From Microbacter margulisiae (GTDB lineage: Bacteria; Bacteroidota; Bacteroidia; Bacteroidales; Paludibacteraceae): 64,000 nt of DNA. The notes under the pieces are model-generated. The model ran no database searches and was not told where the DNA came from. It saw only the letters and a program-made list of their open reading frames with translations. The stretch spans positions 2,108,001-2,172,000 of the forward strand of contig NZ_JACHYB010000001.1 in the NCBI RefSeq assembly GCF_014192515.1. The letters run 5' to 3'. Positions within the stretch are counted from its first letter, which is position 1. Each line of letters opens with the position of its first letter. The translations under genes were made by a program, and so were the position numbers. Positions 33,215 to 42,863 of this stretch are shown piece by piece.

Positions 33215-33580
33215 ATGGCTATGAAAAAAGTAAGTTTATATTATTGGACGAATATTACGGCATCAGTTATTGTGCTGGCACTTGTTATATTTTATCCTCA
33301 TTTCCCAGGACTTTTAGCGCCATCAGATGCCTATTTTCTGGTAATCCTTGGCCAACTGTTCCTGAAAAAACATGGGCTGGCAATTAACAGTAATACGTTT
33401 ACCAAAACAGGGGATGTAGCATTAAGTTTTATTGTTCCATGTCTCATGTTCGGCATACTTGCTGTTGCACTTAGAACAAACATTCCTTATTTCAAATGGA
33501 TAGGAATAAGCTTATTTGGTATATGTGTCATCTTATTCTGGATCATCGTTTTTTCATTTAAGAAGCAAAAGGCTGAATAA
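33215..33580 (+). CDS. Hypothetical membrane protein, four helices
   Basis: A 121-residue unrecognised protein. Hydrophobic segments: WTNITASVIVLALVIFYP, AYFLVILGQLFLKKHGL, VALSFIVPCLMFGILAVAL and WIGISLFGICVILFWIIVFSF. A basic tail (KKQKAE) ends it. It lies between other small membrane proteins and the DUF5687 permease. Confidence 0.65.
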   Translation: MAMKKVSLYYWTNITASVIVLALVIFYPHFPGLLAPSDAYFLVILGQLFLKKHGLAINSNTFTKTGDVALSFIVPCLMFGILAVALRTNIPYFKWIGISLFGICVILFWIIVFSFKKQKAE

Positions 33581-33588
33581 TCTATTCC

Positions 33589-33693
33589 ATGGACGATGAA
33601 GGAGAAGAAGCTGTTTTTGAATTGAGACAGCCAATTATTGATAAAGAAGAAGCTTATAAATTATATCAAACAACCATTTTCGGGACATGCTAA
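33589..33693 (+). CDS. Very small acidic ORF overlapping the permease start
   Basis: A 34-codon frame from ATG 33589 (MDDEGEEAVFELRQPIIDKE) whose stop TAA at 33691 overlaps the permease start (33687) in another frame. It is either a coupled small protein or the tail of a decayed gene. No homolog recognised. Confidence 0.35.
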   Translation: MDDEGEEAVFELRQPIIDKEEAYKLYQTTIFGTC

Positions 33694-35141
33694 CCCTATT
33701 CCGCATTTATTTTTTGTCCATTAAGCGGCATCCCTTATTTGAGGCCAAGCTGATCAAAAAGATTTTATCACTGATAGGCATTTGCTATTTATTCGCCAAT
33801 CTTGTTGTTATCGGTTTTTTTCTTGACAAAACACTTGTCACATTAAGACCGGGAAGCAGTCCTATGGATACTTTCAGCCGGTTTTTTATCTACTTGTTTG
33901 TCATGGAGATTATTCTCAAATATTTCAGCAAGGCCAGCAATCACGTTAATATATTGCCTTATGTGACATTGCCTATCAAACAAAAGAAAATATTTTCTCT
34001 CCTGTTTGTTAAAGAATTGCTGTCGGCCTGGAATTTTATTTGGGTAGTAATACTGACTCCTTTCTTGTTTAAAACATTTTATCCTGTCCATCATTTATCG
34101 GGCACATGCCTGTTGCTATCTTCTTTTTTCCTGATAAGCGCAGCCATCAGTTTCCTTATCCGTTACACGAATATAGTTATGGTGCAACGATCTTTTGTTT
34201 ATGGTTTTATTCCAGCCTTATTGGTTATAGGATTAGGATATGCCGCTTACTACATCTCCATTCAATCCGGATTATTAATAAACATCGACCTGGTATTTTC
34301 AAAATATGAGCTGTATGTATTGGCAGGCATACTCCTCCTGTTATTGGTCTTGTATGTTACTTTTTTAAGAAGCAGCAAGCATGAAATCTATGCGCAACTT
34401 ACGGGTAAAAATAAACAAGCCATTCCCCTTCCTTTTAAATGGATTGACAGTTTCGGTGTCAATGGAGAGATTATGAAACTTTGTTTAAAAGAAATGATGC
34501 GAAGTCAATTAAAACGAACTGTTTTAATTTCTCTCTTATTTCTATTCTACTATTTATTTATCTACAATCTTAATAATACACATTTCATAGGAAAAATATG
34601 TTTTGCAATTTTACCATTAATAATGGTTGGGGCATCTTTGGGTGAATTATCGTTTAGCACCGAATCGACATTCTTTGATAGATTAATCACCTCTCCCCAG
34701 AATACACCTTATCTTATCCTGATAAATAAGTATGTGATTTGTCTTCTATTTGCTGCTTTTTGTATGATATTATCTATCATATTGTATTACAATAAAATAT
34801 CAATATTATTTTGGGTGTCTGTTTTTTTCTTTGAATGTGGAATTCTGTTGTTCTTTATTTTTCAAAATGCTGTGTATAACAAACAGCGGTTTGATATCTT
34901 AGGGTCACTTCGAAAAATTTCCGACTCAAATATCTATTCTTTTTTATCTATGGGATTTACTTTGCTATCTTTTGGGATTGTGTTGCTAATAGACTGGCTG
35001 GTATCGGAAAGAGCGGCTTGTTATTTCATGCTGATAACAGGGCTGATCTTTACATTAACCAGTCCTTTATGGTTAAAGAATATCTACAACCGCTTTTTAG
35101 CCCGCAAATATCAGAATATAAATGGATTTAGAAATACGTAA
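33687..35141 (+). CDS. DUF5687-family ABC transporter permease
   Basis: A 484-residue polytopic protein of the DUF5687 family, Bacteroidota permeases paired with an ABC ATPase. It starts MLTLFRIYFLSIKRHPLFEAKL, has about twelve membrane helices, and contains family-like segments NILPYVTLPIKQKKIF (about 88-103), VNGEIMKLCLKEMMRSQLKRTVLI (about 258-281, shown in part) and FGTL-type FDRLITSPQNTPYLILINKY. The ATPase gene follows after 15 bases. The substrate is unknown. Confidence 0.85.
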   Translation: MLTLFRIYFLSIKRHPLFEAKLIKKILSLIGICYLFANLVVIGFFLDKTLVTLRPGSSPMDTFSRFFIYLFVMEIILKYFSKASNHVNILPYVTLPIKQKKIFSLLFVKELLSAWNFIWVVILTPFLFKTFYPVHHLSGTCLLLSSFFLISAAISFLIRYTNIVMVQRSFVYGFIPALLVIGLGYAAYYISIQSGLLINIDLVFSKYELYVLAGILLLLLVLYVTFLRSSKHEIYAQLTGKNKQAIPLPFKWIDSFGVNGEIMKLCLKEMMRSQLKRTVLISLLFLFYYLFIYNLNNTHFIGKICFAILPLIMVGASLGELSFSTESTFFDRLITSPQNTPYLILINKYVICLLFAAFCMILSIILYYNKISILFWVSVFFFECGILLFFIFQNAVYNKQRFDILGSLRKISDSNIYSFLSMGFTLLSFGIVLLIDWLVSERAACYFMLITGLIFTLTSPLWLKNIYNRFLARKYQNINGFRNT

Positions 35142-35156
35142 TCACTCAACAACCGT

Positions 35157-35855
35157 ATGATAGAAATTAACAAATTAACAAAGAAATTCGGTGTTTACAC
35201 GGCAGTAAATATCCCGGAATTAAAAATCGAAAAAGGCGAAATAGTAGGACTGATTGGTAATAACGGAGCGGGGAAAACCACGACGTTCCGTTTAATGCTT
35301 GATCTGCTGGAAGCCGACAGAGGAAATGTGCTGATGAAAGGGAAGGATGTGTCAAAAGATGAAGAGTGGAAAACCTATACAGGTTCTTTTATCGACAGCA
35401 ATTTCCTGATCGATTTCTTTACACCGGATGAATACTTCGGCTTTATCGGTAAAGTGTATAAATTGAAAAACAATGAAATAAAAGAGCGGGTGGCAATGTT
35501 TGAGAAGTTCGCAAGTGGAGAGATACTGAACCAAAAGAAGTATATCCGTCATTTTTCATCAGGAAACAGGCAGAAAATAGGGATTATAGCCGCTATGATG
35601 ATACATCCTGAAATCTTAATCCTGGACGAGCCTTTTAATTTCCTCGACCCTTCTTCGCAAATTGAGATGAAACATTTGCTTCAATCGTTGAATGCCCAAT
35701 GTGGGACAACGATCATACTATCCAGCCATAATTTGAATTATGTAAGCGATGTCTCATCGCGTATTCTTTTAATGGAAAGAGGAGATATCATTCAAGATGT
35801 TAAGAACAATACCCCGGAGAATATAGCTGCTATTTTCCGGTATTTTGAAAAATAA
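35157..35855 (+). CDS. ABC transporter ATP-binding protein
   Basis: A 232-residue ABC ATPase: Walker A GLIGNNGAGKTTTF (about 31-44), signature HFSSGNRQKIGI (about 133-144, S-S-G-N in place of LSGGQ), Walker B ILILDEPFNFLDP (about 155-167) and switch His in LSSHNLNYVSD. It partners the DUF5687 permease 15 bases upstream. Export is likely because no solute-binding protein is nearby. Confidence 0.93.
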   Translation: MIEINKLTKKFGVYTAVNIPELKIEKGEIVGLIGNNGAGKTTTFRLMLDLLEADRGNVLMKGKDVSKDEEWKTYTGSFIDSNFLIDFFTPDEYFGFIGKVYKLKNNEIKERVAMFEKFASGEILNQKKYIRHFSSGNRQKIGIIAAMMIHPEILILDEPFNFLDPSSQIEMKHLLQSLNAQCGTTIILSSHNLNYVSDVSSRILLMERGDIIQDVKNNTPENIAAIFRYFEK

Positions 35856-35959
35856 CTTTTCCATCTCATCGAATTTTTAAATCTAACAGGACAGGGTAAA
35901 AGTATTCTATGGCAGATTCATCTTTTTTGCCGAACTTTGGCTTATAAAACGAAGCCATC

Positions 35960-37117
35960 ATGATTTCCATAAATCCCGATGCCGAAAAGATGACGCCCTT
36001 CATCGTAATGGAGGTATTGGAGCGTGCATCCGAACTCGAAAAGCAGGGAATCTCCGTTATCCATCTTGAAGTGGGAGAACCTGACTTTGATGTTCCCCCA
36101 TGTGTTGCCACTGCAGCCACCCTGGCTCAACAACAAGGTAAAACCCATTATACCCATTCGCTTGGTGCACCTGATTTACGGGAAGCCATCTGCCGGTTTT
36201 ATCAGAAAGAATATGGCGTTTCCGTTACACCCGATCGCGTGTTGGTTACTTCGGGAAGTTCGCCTGCCATCCTAATGATTCTTATGGCGTTGTGCAATGC
36301 CGGCGATGAAGTGATTATGACCAATCCGGGTTATGCCTGTTACCGCAATTTTGTGTTAGCCTGCCGTGCTGTTCCTGTTGATGTGGAGGTGCGTGCCGAA
36401 ACAGGATTCCAGTATGAGATGGATCTGCTGAGAAAAACGATCACTCCCCGCACACGTACGCTGTTTATCAATTCGCCAATGAATCCTTCGGGTATATTGG
36501 TGGAAGATAAAGTATTTGAAGCGTTGGCTCAACTGGATTTCCCTGTTATCTCCGATGAAATTTACCATGGGCTTGTTTACAATGGCCGGGCACGCTCCAT
36601 TCTTGAGTTTACCGACAATGCCTTTGTGGTGAATGGTTTTTCGAAGCGGTTTGCCATGACCGGGCTTCGGCTCGGATACCTGATTGCTCCGCCGCAATAT
36701 ATGCGTACATTGCAGATTCTGCAACAGAACCTTTTCATTTGTGCTCCTTCCACGGCTCAGGCCGCAGGTATTGCAGCGCTTGAACAAGCTGATCCCGATG
36801 TGGTCAGGATGCGGACTGTTTACGATGAAAGAAGAGTGTTTATGATCCGCCGGTTACGGGAGATTGGTTTTGAAATAAAGATCGAACCGCAGGGCGCTTT
36901 TTATGTGTTGGCAGATGCCCGGAAGTTTACGGACGATTCCTATCATTTTGCGTTTGATGTACTTGAAAATGCACATGTCGGCATCACTCCAGGCGTTGAT
37001 TTCGGAACCAGGGGAGAAGGCTTTGTCCGTTTCTCCTATGCCAATTCGCTTGAAAACATTGCCGAAGGACTCGAACGATTGGAAAAATATCTGCATAAGC
37101 TGAAGACAAAAGAATAA
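35960..37117 (+). CDS. PLP-dependent class I/II aminotransferase
   Basis: A 385-residue aspartate-aminotransferase-fold enzyme. Marks: HLEVGEPDFDVPPC near residue 35, YTHSLGAPDLREAI, SGSSPAILM, NPGYACYRNFV, FINSPMNPSG, SDEIYHGLVY and the PLP lysine in VNGFSKRFAMTGLRLGY (about 231). The C-terminal GFVRFSYANS carries the carboxylate-binding arginine. The amino-acid substrate is not clear; close families use aspartate, tyrosine or arginine precursors. It starts 104 bases after the ABC gene and is followed by a long repeat. Confidence 0.9.
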   Translation: MISINPDAEKMTPFIVMEVLERASELEKQGISVIHLEVGEPDFDVPPCVATAATLAQQQGKTHYTHSLGAPDLREAICRFYQKEYGVSVTPDRVLVTSGSSPAILMILMALCNAGDEVIMTNPGYACYRNFVLACRAVPVDVEVRAETGFQYEMDLLRKTITPRTRTLFINSPMNPSGILVEDKVFEALAQLDFPVISDEIYHGLVYNGRARSILEFTDNAFVVNGFSKRFAMTGLRLGYLIAPPQYMRTLQILQQNLFICAPSTAQAAGIAALEQADPDVVRMRTVYDERRVFMIRRLREIGFEIKIEPQGAFYVLADARKFTDDSYHFAFDVLENAHVGITPGVDFGTRGEGFVRFSYANSLENIAEGLERLEKYLHKLKTKE

Positions 37118-37160
37118 GAAGTTAAGGAAGTTACAATCCTTCTGTCCTTCAATCTGCCAT

Positions 37161-38108
37161 CTGTCAAACAAGCTAAGGCTGCCATGGTTACCCAAACATG
37201 ATATTCACGTGCTGTCCCCTTTGGTTAAAGGGGACGAGCGAAGCCGGCGGGGTTGGAAAGAGAATAACTGAATAACAGAGTAACCAATTTAATTGACAAC
37301 GGACAATGAAAATCTGAAGTTAAAGAAGTTACAAACCTTCAATCTAAAGGAGCGTTAGCTCTGACACCTTGGTAGAACGAAATATACAATGCTGGGGAAA
37401 AGGGGCGTAGCCCTGACATCTTACTTAAATGACAGAGTAATTGAAAAATAGAATACAAGAAGGAAAAGAAGTAATACAATGCCTAACCCATCCCCCAATC
37501 AAATGACTGAATGATAGAATGACTGAGTGACTGATAAAACAGCAGAATTAATCTGTCAAACAAGCTAAGGCTGCCATGGTTACCAAAACATGATATTCAC
37601 GTGCTGTCCCCATTGGTTAAAGGGGACGAGCCAAGCGGGCGGGGTTGGAAAGAGAATAACTGAATAACAGAGTAACCGATTTAATTGACAATGGATAATG
37701 AAAATCTGAAGTTAAAGAAGTTACAAACCTTCAATCTAAAGGAGCGTTAGCTCTGACATCTTGGTAGAACGAAATATACAATGCTGGGGAAAAGGGGCGT
37801 AGCCCTGACATCTTACTTAAATGACAGAGTAATTGAAAAATAGAATACAAGAAGGAAAAGAAGTAACACAATGCCTAACCCATCCCCCAATCAAATGACT
37901 GAATGATAGAATGACTGAGTGACTGATAAAACAGCAGAATTAATCTGTCAAACAAGCTAAAACTGCCATGGTTACCAAAATATGATATTCACGTGCTGTC
38001 CCCTTTGGTTAAAGGGGACGAGCGAAGCGGGCGGGGTTGGAAAGAGAATAACTGAATAACAGAGTAACCGATTTAATTGACAACGGACAATGAAAATCTG
38101 AAGTTAAA
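37161..38108. repeat. 392-bp tandem repeat, 2.4 copies
   Basis: The segment starting CTGTCAAACAAGCTAA begins at 37161, 37553 and 37945, exactly 392 bases apart; the third copy stops near 38108. Copies are nearly identical. Each contains the hairpin GTCCCCTTT-GGTT-AAAGGGGAC (37214-37235 in copy 1; one base differs in copy 2), GAGC-GTTA-GCTC and GGGC-GTA-GCCC mini-hairpins, and A-rich words such as gaatgatagaatgactgag. It has no gene. A single partial copy lies at 42951-43090 and short pieces lie at 1.2, 26.2 and 31.3 kb. Confidence 0.93.
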
Positions 38109-38186
38109 GAAGAACTCTAACAAATTAACCAGTAAACAGTAAAAAATCCGAATGTCCGGATGAAGGCATAATAAAGAAATAACAAC

Positions 38187-38765
38187 ATGGATCCTAAAGT
38201 AGACATCTTTCTAAGTAAAGCCACAAAGTGGCAGGAAGAGTTTGAACAACTGAGAGCGATTGTTCTGGATTGCGGCCTGACCGAAGAGTTGAAATGGGGG
38301 AAGCCCTGCTATGCTTTTCAGAAAAGCAACATTGTGATCATACAGGGATTTAAAGAATACTGTGCGCTCCTGTTTTTCAAAGGAGCTTTATTGCACGATG
38401 CCAACGGTATTCTGATCAGGACAGGAGAGAACACCCAGGCAGGGCGTCAGGTGCGCTTCACCAGTGTCCGGGAGATTGCAACTGTGGCATCCATCCTGAA
38501 AGCCTATATTTATGAAGCCATTGAAGTAGAGAAAGCAGGACTGAAGGTAGAACTGAAAAAGACAGCTGATTACGAAATTCCGGAAGAGTTTCAAAAGAAG
38601 CTGGAGGAAATACCTGCCCTGAAGATGGCCTTCGACGCATTAACACCAGGACGGCAAAGAGCCTACCTGCTCTTTTTTGCTGCACCGAAACAATCGAAAA
38701 CACGGGAGTCGAGAATTGAGAAATGGATACCTCAAATTCTCGATGGAAAGGGAATGAATGATTAA
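38187..38765 (+). CDS. YdeI/OmpD-associated (DUF1801-type) family protein
   Basis: A 192-residue YdeI-family protein. The N-terminal domain has LRAIVLDCGLTEELKWGKPCYAF and IVIIQGFKEYCALLFFKGALL (about 20-70), a DUF1801-type fold. The C-terminal motif PEEFQKKLEEIPALKMAFDALTPGRQRAYL, then SKTRESRIEKW, is the OmdA/YdeI signature. Its biochemical role is unknown; some homologs help survival of cationic peptides. It stands alone. Confidence 0.88.
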   Translation: MDPKVDIFLSKATKWQEEFEQLRAIVLDCGLTEELKWGKPCYAFQKSNIVIIQGFKEYCALLFFKGALLHDANGILIRTGENTQAGRQVRFTSVREIATVASILKAYIYEAIEVEKAGLKVELKKTADYEIPEEFQKKLEEIPALKMAFDALTPGRQRAYLLFFAAPKQSKTRESRIEKWIPQILDGKGMND

Positions 38766-38897
38766 ATGCACCCTGCCGGAATTGCCAATCGGACAGTAAA
38801 GGACAGTTTGAACTTAGAAAACGAAACATAAAACAGAACTATTCATTCTGGCAGGAATCGACGGATAATTGTCATTTCAGACACCCATGTTTGATTG

Positions 38898-38905
38898 TAA
38901 CTTTG
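38898..38905 (+). promoter_or_regulatory. -7 element of the gapA promoter
   Basis: TAACTTTG at 38898-38905 lies 45 bases before the start codon; a clear TTTG -33 element was not seen at the expected distance. Confidence 0.45.
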
Positions 38906-38950
38906 CAGCGTAAAACAATTACGAACAAGTAACCACAAAAAAGTAAAGTT

Positions 38951-39949
38951 ATGATCAAAGTTGCTATCAATGGATTCGGTCGGATTGGGCGTTTAGCCTT
39001 CCGCGAAATTATGGCCAGTGACAAACTGGAAGTTGTTGCGATCAACGACTTAAGTGCGCCTTCGATGCTGGCTTACCTGCTGAAATATGATTCGGTACAG
39101 GGAACATTCCAAAAAACAATCAGCCATACCGATAAGACACTGATTGTGGAAGGAAAAGAAATTGAAGTTTATGCAGAACGAGATCCGGCAAAACTACCTT
39201 GGGCCAGTTTACAGGTTGATCTGGTACTGGAATGTACCGGCATTTTCGAATCGCGTGAAAAAGCTTCTGCCCATTTGACTGCCGGAGCTAAAAAAGTGAT
39301 TATCTCTGCTCCTTCCGATAAAGATGTAAAGACCATTGTCTTTAATGTAAACCATGGCATATTGAATTCGGAGGATAAACTGATCAGTTGTGCTTCGTGT
39401 ACTACCAATTGCCTGGCTCCTATGGCTAAAGTACTGAACGATACTTTCGGTATCGCAGCCGGACAAATGACTACCATCCATGCTTATACCAACTCACAAC
39501 CATTGATGGATACTCCCGATCCGAAAGTGAATTACCGCAAGTCACGTGCAGCAGGAGATAGCATTGTCCCCTACACTACCGGTGCTGCAAAAGCCATCGG
39601 ATTGGTAATTCCGGAACTGAAAGGAAAACTTGATGGTTCATCACAACGTGTTCCGGTACATTCAGGTTCTGTAGTAGAGTTATTTACGTTGCTGGGCAAA
39701 GCGGTAAGCGTTGATGAGATCAATGCAACGATGAAAGCAGCGTCCAACGAATCATACGGATATACAGAAGATCCTATTGTGTCAAGCGACGTGATCGGGA
39801 TGCATTATGGTTCTCTCTTCGATGCCACACAAACGAAAGTTGTTAGCGTAGGCGATAAGCAACTAGTGAAAACCGTTTCCTGGTACGACAACGAAATGTC
39901 CTTTGTTTCTCAAATGGTTCGTACTGCCATTTATTTCGGAGGATTGTAA
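38951..39949 (+). CDS. gapA: Glyceraldehyde-3-phosphate dehydrogenase, type I
   Basis: A 332-residue GapA: NAD site [16 protein letters not shown] at the N-terminus, catalytic Cys150 in [12 protein letters not shown], the histidine-bearing [14 protein letters not shown], phosphate-binding [20 protein letters not shown], and C-terminal [13 protein letters not shown]. It oxidises glyceraldehyde 3-phosphate to 1,3-bisphosphoglycerate in glycolysis and the reverse in gluconeogenesis. Asp at the end of the second strand (INDLS) favours NAD over NADP. It is a single-gene unit. Confidence 0.97.
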   Translation: MIKVAINGFGRIGRLAFREIMASDKLEVVAINDLSAPSMLAYLLKYDSVQGTFQKTISHTDKTLIVEGKEIEVYAERDPAKLPWASLQVDLVLECTGIFESREKASAHLTAGAKKVIISAPSDKDVKTIVFNVNHGILNSEDKLISCASCTTNCLAPMAKVLNDTFGIAAGQMTTIHAYTNSQPLMDTPDPKVNYRKSRAAGDSIVPYTTGAAKAIGLVIPELKGKLDGSSQRVPVHSGSVVELFTLLGKAVSVDEINATMKAASNESYGYTEDPIVSSDVIGMHYGSLFDATQTKVVSVGDKQLVKTVSWYDNEMSFVSQMVRTAIYFGGL

Positions 39950-40151
39950 TATTAGTTTTGGTAGCCAGGACTTCAGGAAAGAAGTTTCTGACTAACAAAC
40001 TAAAATGATCCGACAAAATAACGTAACAGATGAGATAAACATGTTGCTTCACAATACCAATAAGAATGGAGATGATTTGAGCAACATGAAATCACAAAAC
40101 CACCAATTAACGGGAATTCATTCCACCCAACAACAATAAAATCATATACAG

Positions 40152-40607
40152 ATGAAACAAATAGAAAAAATATCAGAAAATTCAAATTATTGTGCCGTAA
40201 ATCTGAACGAGTTAAATGGCATCAGGGATTATTCACTAATCCACCCTATCAGTAAGAAGGAAATTGAAGGCAAGGTCTTTTTGAAAAATATTACCGGGGC
40301 TACCGGTACTGAAATCTCATTCAATTCCTTGCAGGCACATACAGAGCAACCTTATTTTCACTTACACCGAAAAAATGAAGAAACTTACATTATCCTGAAA
40401 GGATACGGATCTTTTCAGGTGGATGATGATTGTTTCGGGATAAAAGAAGGGAGTGTGATCCGTGTTGCTCCCAAAGGCGTGAGAGGCATTTACAACGCAT
40501 CCAATGAAGAAATGATTTATATCGTGATTCAATCGAAACAAAACTCACTGGAAGAATACACAACCGACGATGGAGAAAAGGTTCCCTATCAGGCTAAATG
40601 GAAATAG
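40152..40607 (+). CDS. Cupin-domain protein
   Basis: A 151-residue cupin protein. Motif 1 is QPYFHLHRKNEETYIILKGYG (His-His-Glu ligands) and motif 2 is IKEGSVIRVAPKGVRGIYNAS, in which the usual final His ligand is replaced. It may be a ligand-binding or isomerase-like protein; the substrate is unknown. A 44-codon frame just upstream (40005-40139) is too weak to call. It is convergent with the GlxA-type regulator across a shared terminator. Confidence 0.85.
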   Translation: MKQIEKISENSNYCAVNLNELNGIRDYSLIHPISKKEIEGKVFLKNITGATGTEISFNSLQAHTEQPYFHLHRKNEETYIILKGYGSFQVDDDCFGIKEGSVIRVAPKGVRGIYNASNEEMIYIVIQSKQNSLEEYTTDDGEKVPYQAKWK

Positions 40608-40630
40608 GCTTAATTCGCTATGATTTGTAG

Positions 40631-40657
40631 TCAGGGTTTCACTAAGTGAAGCCCTGA
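40631..40657. terminator. Bidirectional terminator between cupin and GlxA-type genes
   Basis: TCAGGGTTTCA (40631-40641) pairs with TGAAGCCCTGA (40647-40657), one G-T, five-base loop, T-rich right flank. Confidence 0.8.
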
Positions 40658-40659
40658 TT

Positions 40660-41655
40660 TTAGTTTAAAGCCGTAGAAAAACTTTTGCGGTAATCGCTCG
40701 GTGTAGTTTTCATATGACGCAGGAATAAACGCCTCAAACCATCCGCATTCCCTATACCGCATTCACTGGATATTTCGTCTATCGTCAGGCGGGTTTCTTC
40801 CAACCGGCGGCGGGCCGTTTCCAACCTCATCTTTTCTATGTATTTGGCAGGTGTGATACCTGTTTCACGCAAAAAGACACGGGCAAAGTTTCGCGGACTC
40901 ATCAGCGCTTTCTCTGCCAGCATCTCTACGGAAAGGTCTTCATACAAATGTTCAAGGATCCACTCCTGAATATGTTGTATAGGTTCGTAATCGACTTTTT
41001 GATACATCAAAATATTACTGAATTGGGACTGATTGCCAGGGCGTTTCAGATACAAAACCAGGATTCTGGCTACGTTCACTGCAATATCGCGTCCAAAATC
41101 TTCTTCCACCAATGCCAACGACAAATCCATACCGGTAGAAATACCAGCCGACGTATATATGTTTCCGTCTTTGATGTAAATGGGATCTTTTTCCATTATG
41201 ATTGCCGGATAGCGTTTAGCCATATTATCGCAATTTCTCCAGTGGGTTGTAGCTCTTCGTCCATTAAGCAAGCCCGCTTCAGCCAACATATAAGCCCCGG
41301 CACATATGGAACAAATACGACGGAAATGACCGGCGTTTTCCGTTAGCCAGTTTACCAGAGGCTTCAATTCGGTATCATCAGGATCCAAATCCCCTTTTCC
41401 GGCAAGAATAACGGTATCTATTTCGTAATGAATAGAGCTTAAATTGCCTTCACACACAACAGGTAACCCTGCTGTGGTTGCAACATAGGTAGAAGTAGTA
41501 GCGGAGACTACATGCGTTGTGTAAGATTGCGTTGAAGCCGAAACGTTATCATGGATATACTCGATCGTTTTTGTAAAAACTTCGAGCGGACCTGCAATGT
41601 CAAGGATAGAAGTCATCGGCGGTACAATAATGACAATATGTTTTGTTTCTCCCAT
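40660..41655 (-). CDS. GlxA-type AraC regulator with DJ-1/PfpI-like sensor domain
   Basis: A 331-residue regulator. The N-terminal DJ-1/PfpI (class I amidotransferase-like) domain covers about 1-185, with the nucleophile-elbow-like SICAGAYMLAEAGLL and RRATTHW. The C-terminal AraC domain (about 225-330) shows LSVEMLAEKALMSPRNFARVF and ITPAKYIEKMRLETARRRLEET. Such regulators often control catabolism of arginine, choline or glycine betaine, or nearby detox genes. Its own target is not evident; it is convergent with the cupin gene. Confidence 0.92.
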   Translation of the reverse strand: MGETKHIVIIVPPMTSILDIAGPLEVFTKTIEYIHDNVSASTQSYTTHVVSATTSTYVATTAGLPVVCEGNLSSIHYEIDTVILAGKGDLDPDDTELKPLVNWLTENAGHFRRICSICAGAYMLAEAGLLNGRRATTHWRNCDNMAKRYPAIIMEKDPIYIKDGNIYTSAGISTGMDLSLALVEEDFGRDIAVNVARILVLYLKRPGNQSQFSNILMYQKVDYEPIQHIQEWILEHLYEDLSVEMLAEKALMSPRNFARVFLRETGITPAKYIEKMRLETARRRLEETRLTIDEISSECGIGNADGLRRLFLRHMKTTPSDYRKSFSTALN

Positions 41656-41678
41656 AATCGTAATGTTTTATTGAAAGA

Positions 41679-41707
41679 CAAAGATAATTTTCATTGGCAG
41701 AAATTGC
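41679..41707 (-). promoter_or_regulatory. Promoter of the GlxA-type regulator
   Basis: Minus strand TTG (41707-41705), 18 bases, TATCTTTG (41686-41679), 24 bases before the start codon. Confidence 0.55.
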
Positions 41708-41845
41708 AAGAAATCACACATTCAAGCCATAAATTTTCATATTAAACGTTTTGAATCATACAAAACAACTGTTGCAGCCCGACACATTCTCTTCATGCCA
41801 TCGTCCTGTTTTTAATCATCCCCCTTAAAAAATATGATCAGATAG

Positions 41846-41875
41846 TTTGTAAATAAAAAACAATATATTTGCGAA
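41846..41875 (+). promoter_or_regulatory. Shared promoter-like 30-mer, copy 2
   Basis: Identical to 31225-31254: TTTG, 14 bases, TATATTTG, CGAA. It lies about 185 bases before the DUF4382 lipoprotein gene. The rest of 41708-42059 shows nothing recognised. Confidence 0.45.
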
Positions 41876-42059
41876 AAAATAAGGTAATGCCAAGTAAGAT
41901 TCGTCCCGCAGCAACAAACACGATATGAGGAGGTAATTTCAAGCAAAGGTGTTACAGATAGAAGATCAGTTCAATTAATGTAGTTTCCACATATTTTATG
42001 ATCCTTGACGATTGCCGGAGATAACTTTACAGCGTAAATAAATACTGAAATACAATCAA

Positions 42060-42863
42060 ATGAATTCCTGGAAAATCCTTCTTATTACTTTGGGCTTCAT
42101 CTCTTTGGTGTCATGCGGTACTAACACGCCGGCTCCCTCGGCTACTACACAGAATGTATTTTTTCTTTTGGCAGATGACCCGGCTACGCAGGATTTTCAA
42201 TTAAACTTCACCAGAGTGAATGTTGACATAAAAGAACTTGATTATGTGGCATCCGATTCAAGTATCACCAAAGTGGCGCTCACCGATTCCGTCTATAATT
42301 TAAAATCGCTCATGAATGGAAATAGCGTCTTGTTATCGCAGATCACTTTATCCAAAAGTGTCACGATCAAACAAATCCATGTAGTTTTTGGAGGCGACAA
42401 CTACGGTACATTGAAAAACGGAACGATAGTACCACTAACAATTTCAGGCGGGATACAATCGGGGGTTACCATCAATGTGGATGAAACTGCCCCTTCAACA
42501 TTAAGCAGTTATTCTGTCATTATTGATTTTAATGTAGGGAAATCTATCTTTTCCACAGGGAATAATACCTATACGTTAAACCCGACATTGCGATCGTATA
42601 TAGCCGATGTTACCTCCTATATCAAAGGGAATATAACTCCGGCCAAATTACTAACAAAAGTATTTGTCGTAACCGGCAGTGACACGCTATGGACCGTGGC
42701 AGATACTACAAATAAAAATTATTTCCGGATTTCCGGTCTGATACCCGGCACCTATACCGTACAGTTTATGCCCACAGATACGACGGTAGTTACCAACACA
42801 GCTTCCGCAACTGTACAGTCCGGTAGCAATGTCAGTCTGGATACGATCAGAATAACACAGTAG
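42060..42863 (+). CDS. DUF4382-domain lipoprotein
   Basis: A 267-residue lipoprotein. The lipobox is LVSCG (Cys19) after a hydrophobic signal (ILLITLGFISLVS). The DUF4382 domain covers about 30-190: VFFLLADDPATQDFQLNFTRVNVDIKEL, VYNLKSLMNGNSVLL, and VNVDETAPSTLSSYSVIIDFNVGKSI (quoted in pieces). A C-terminal beta-sandwich follows (FRISGLIPGTYTVQFMPTD). DUF4382 proteins are surface or periplasmic lipoproteins of unknown function in Bacteroidota. Confidence 0.88.
   Translation: MNSWKILLITLGFISLVSCGTNTPAPSATTQNVFFLLADDPATQDFQLNFTRVNVDIKELDYVASDSSITKVALTDSVYNLKSLMNGNSVLLSQITLSKSVTIKQIHVVFGGDNYGTLKNGTIVPLTISGGIQSGVTINVDETAPSTLSSYSVIIDFNVGKSIFSTGNNTYTLNPTLRSYIADVTSYIKGNITPAKLLTKVFVVTGSDTLWTVADTTNKNYFRISGLIPGTYTVQFMPTDTTVVTNTASATVQSGSNVSLDTIRITQ

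Noticed and set aside
40005..40139. 44-codon frame upstream of the cupin gene
   Set aside because: Low-complexity Asn/Gln-rich peptide with no evident start context; more likely leader sequence.
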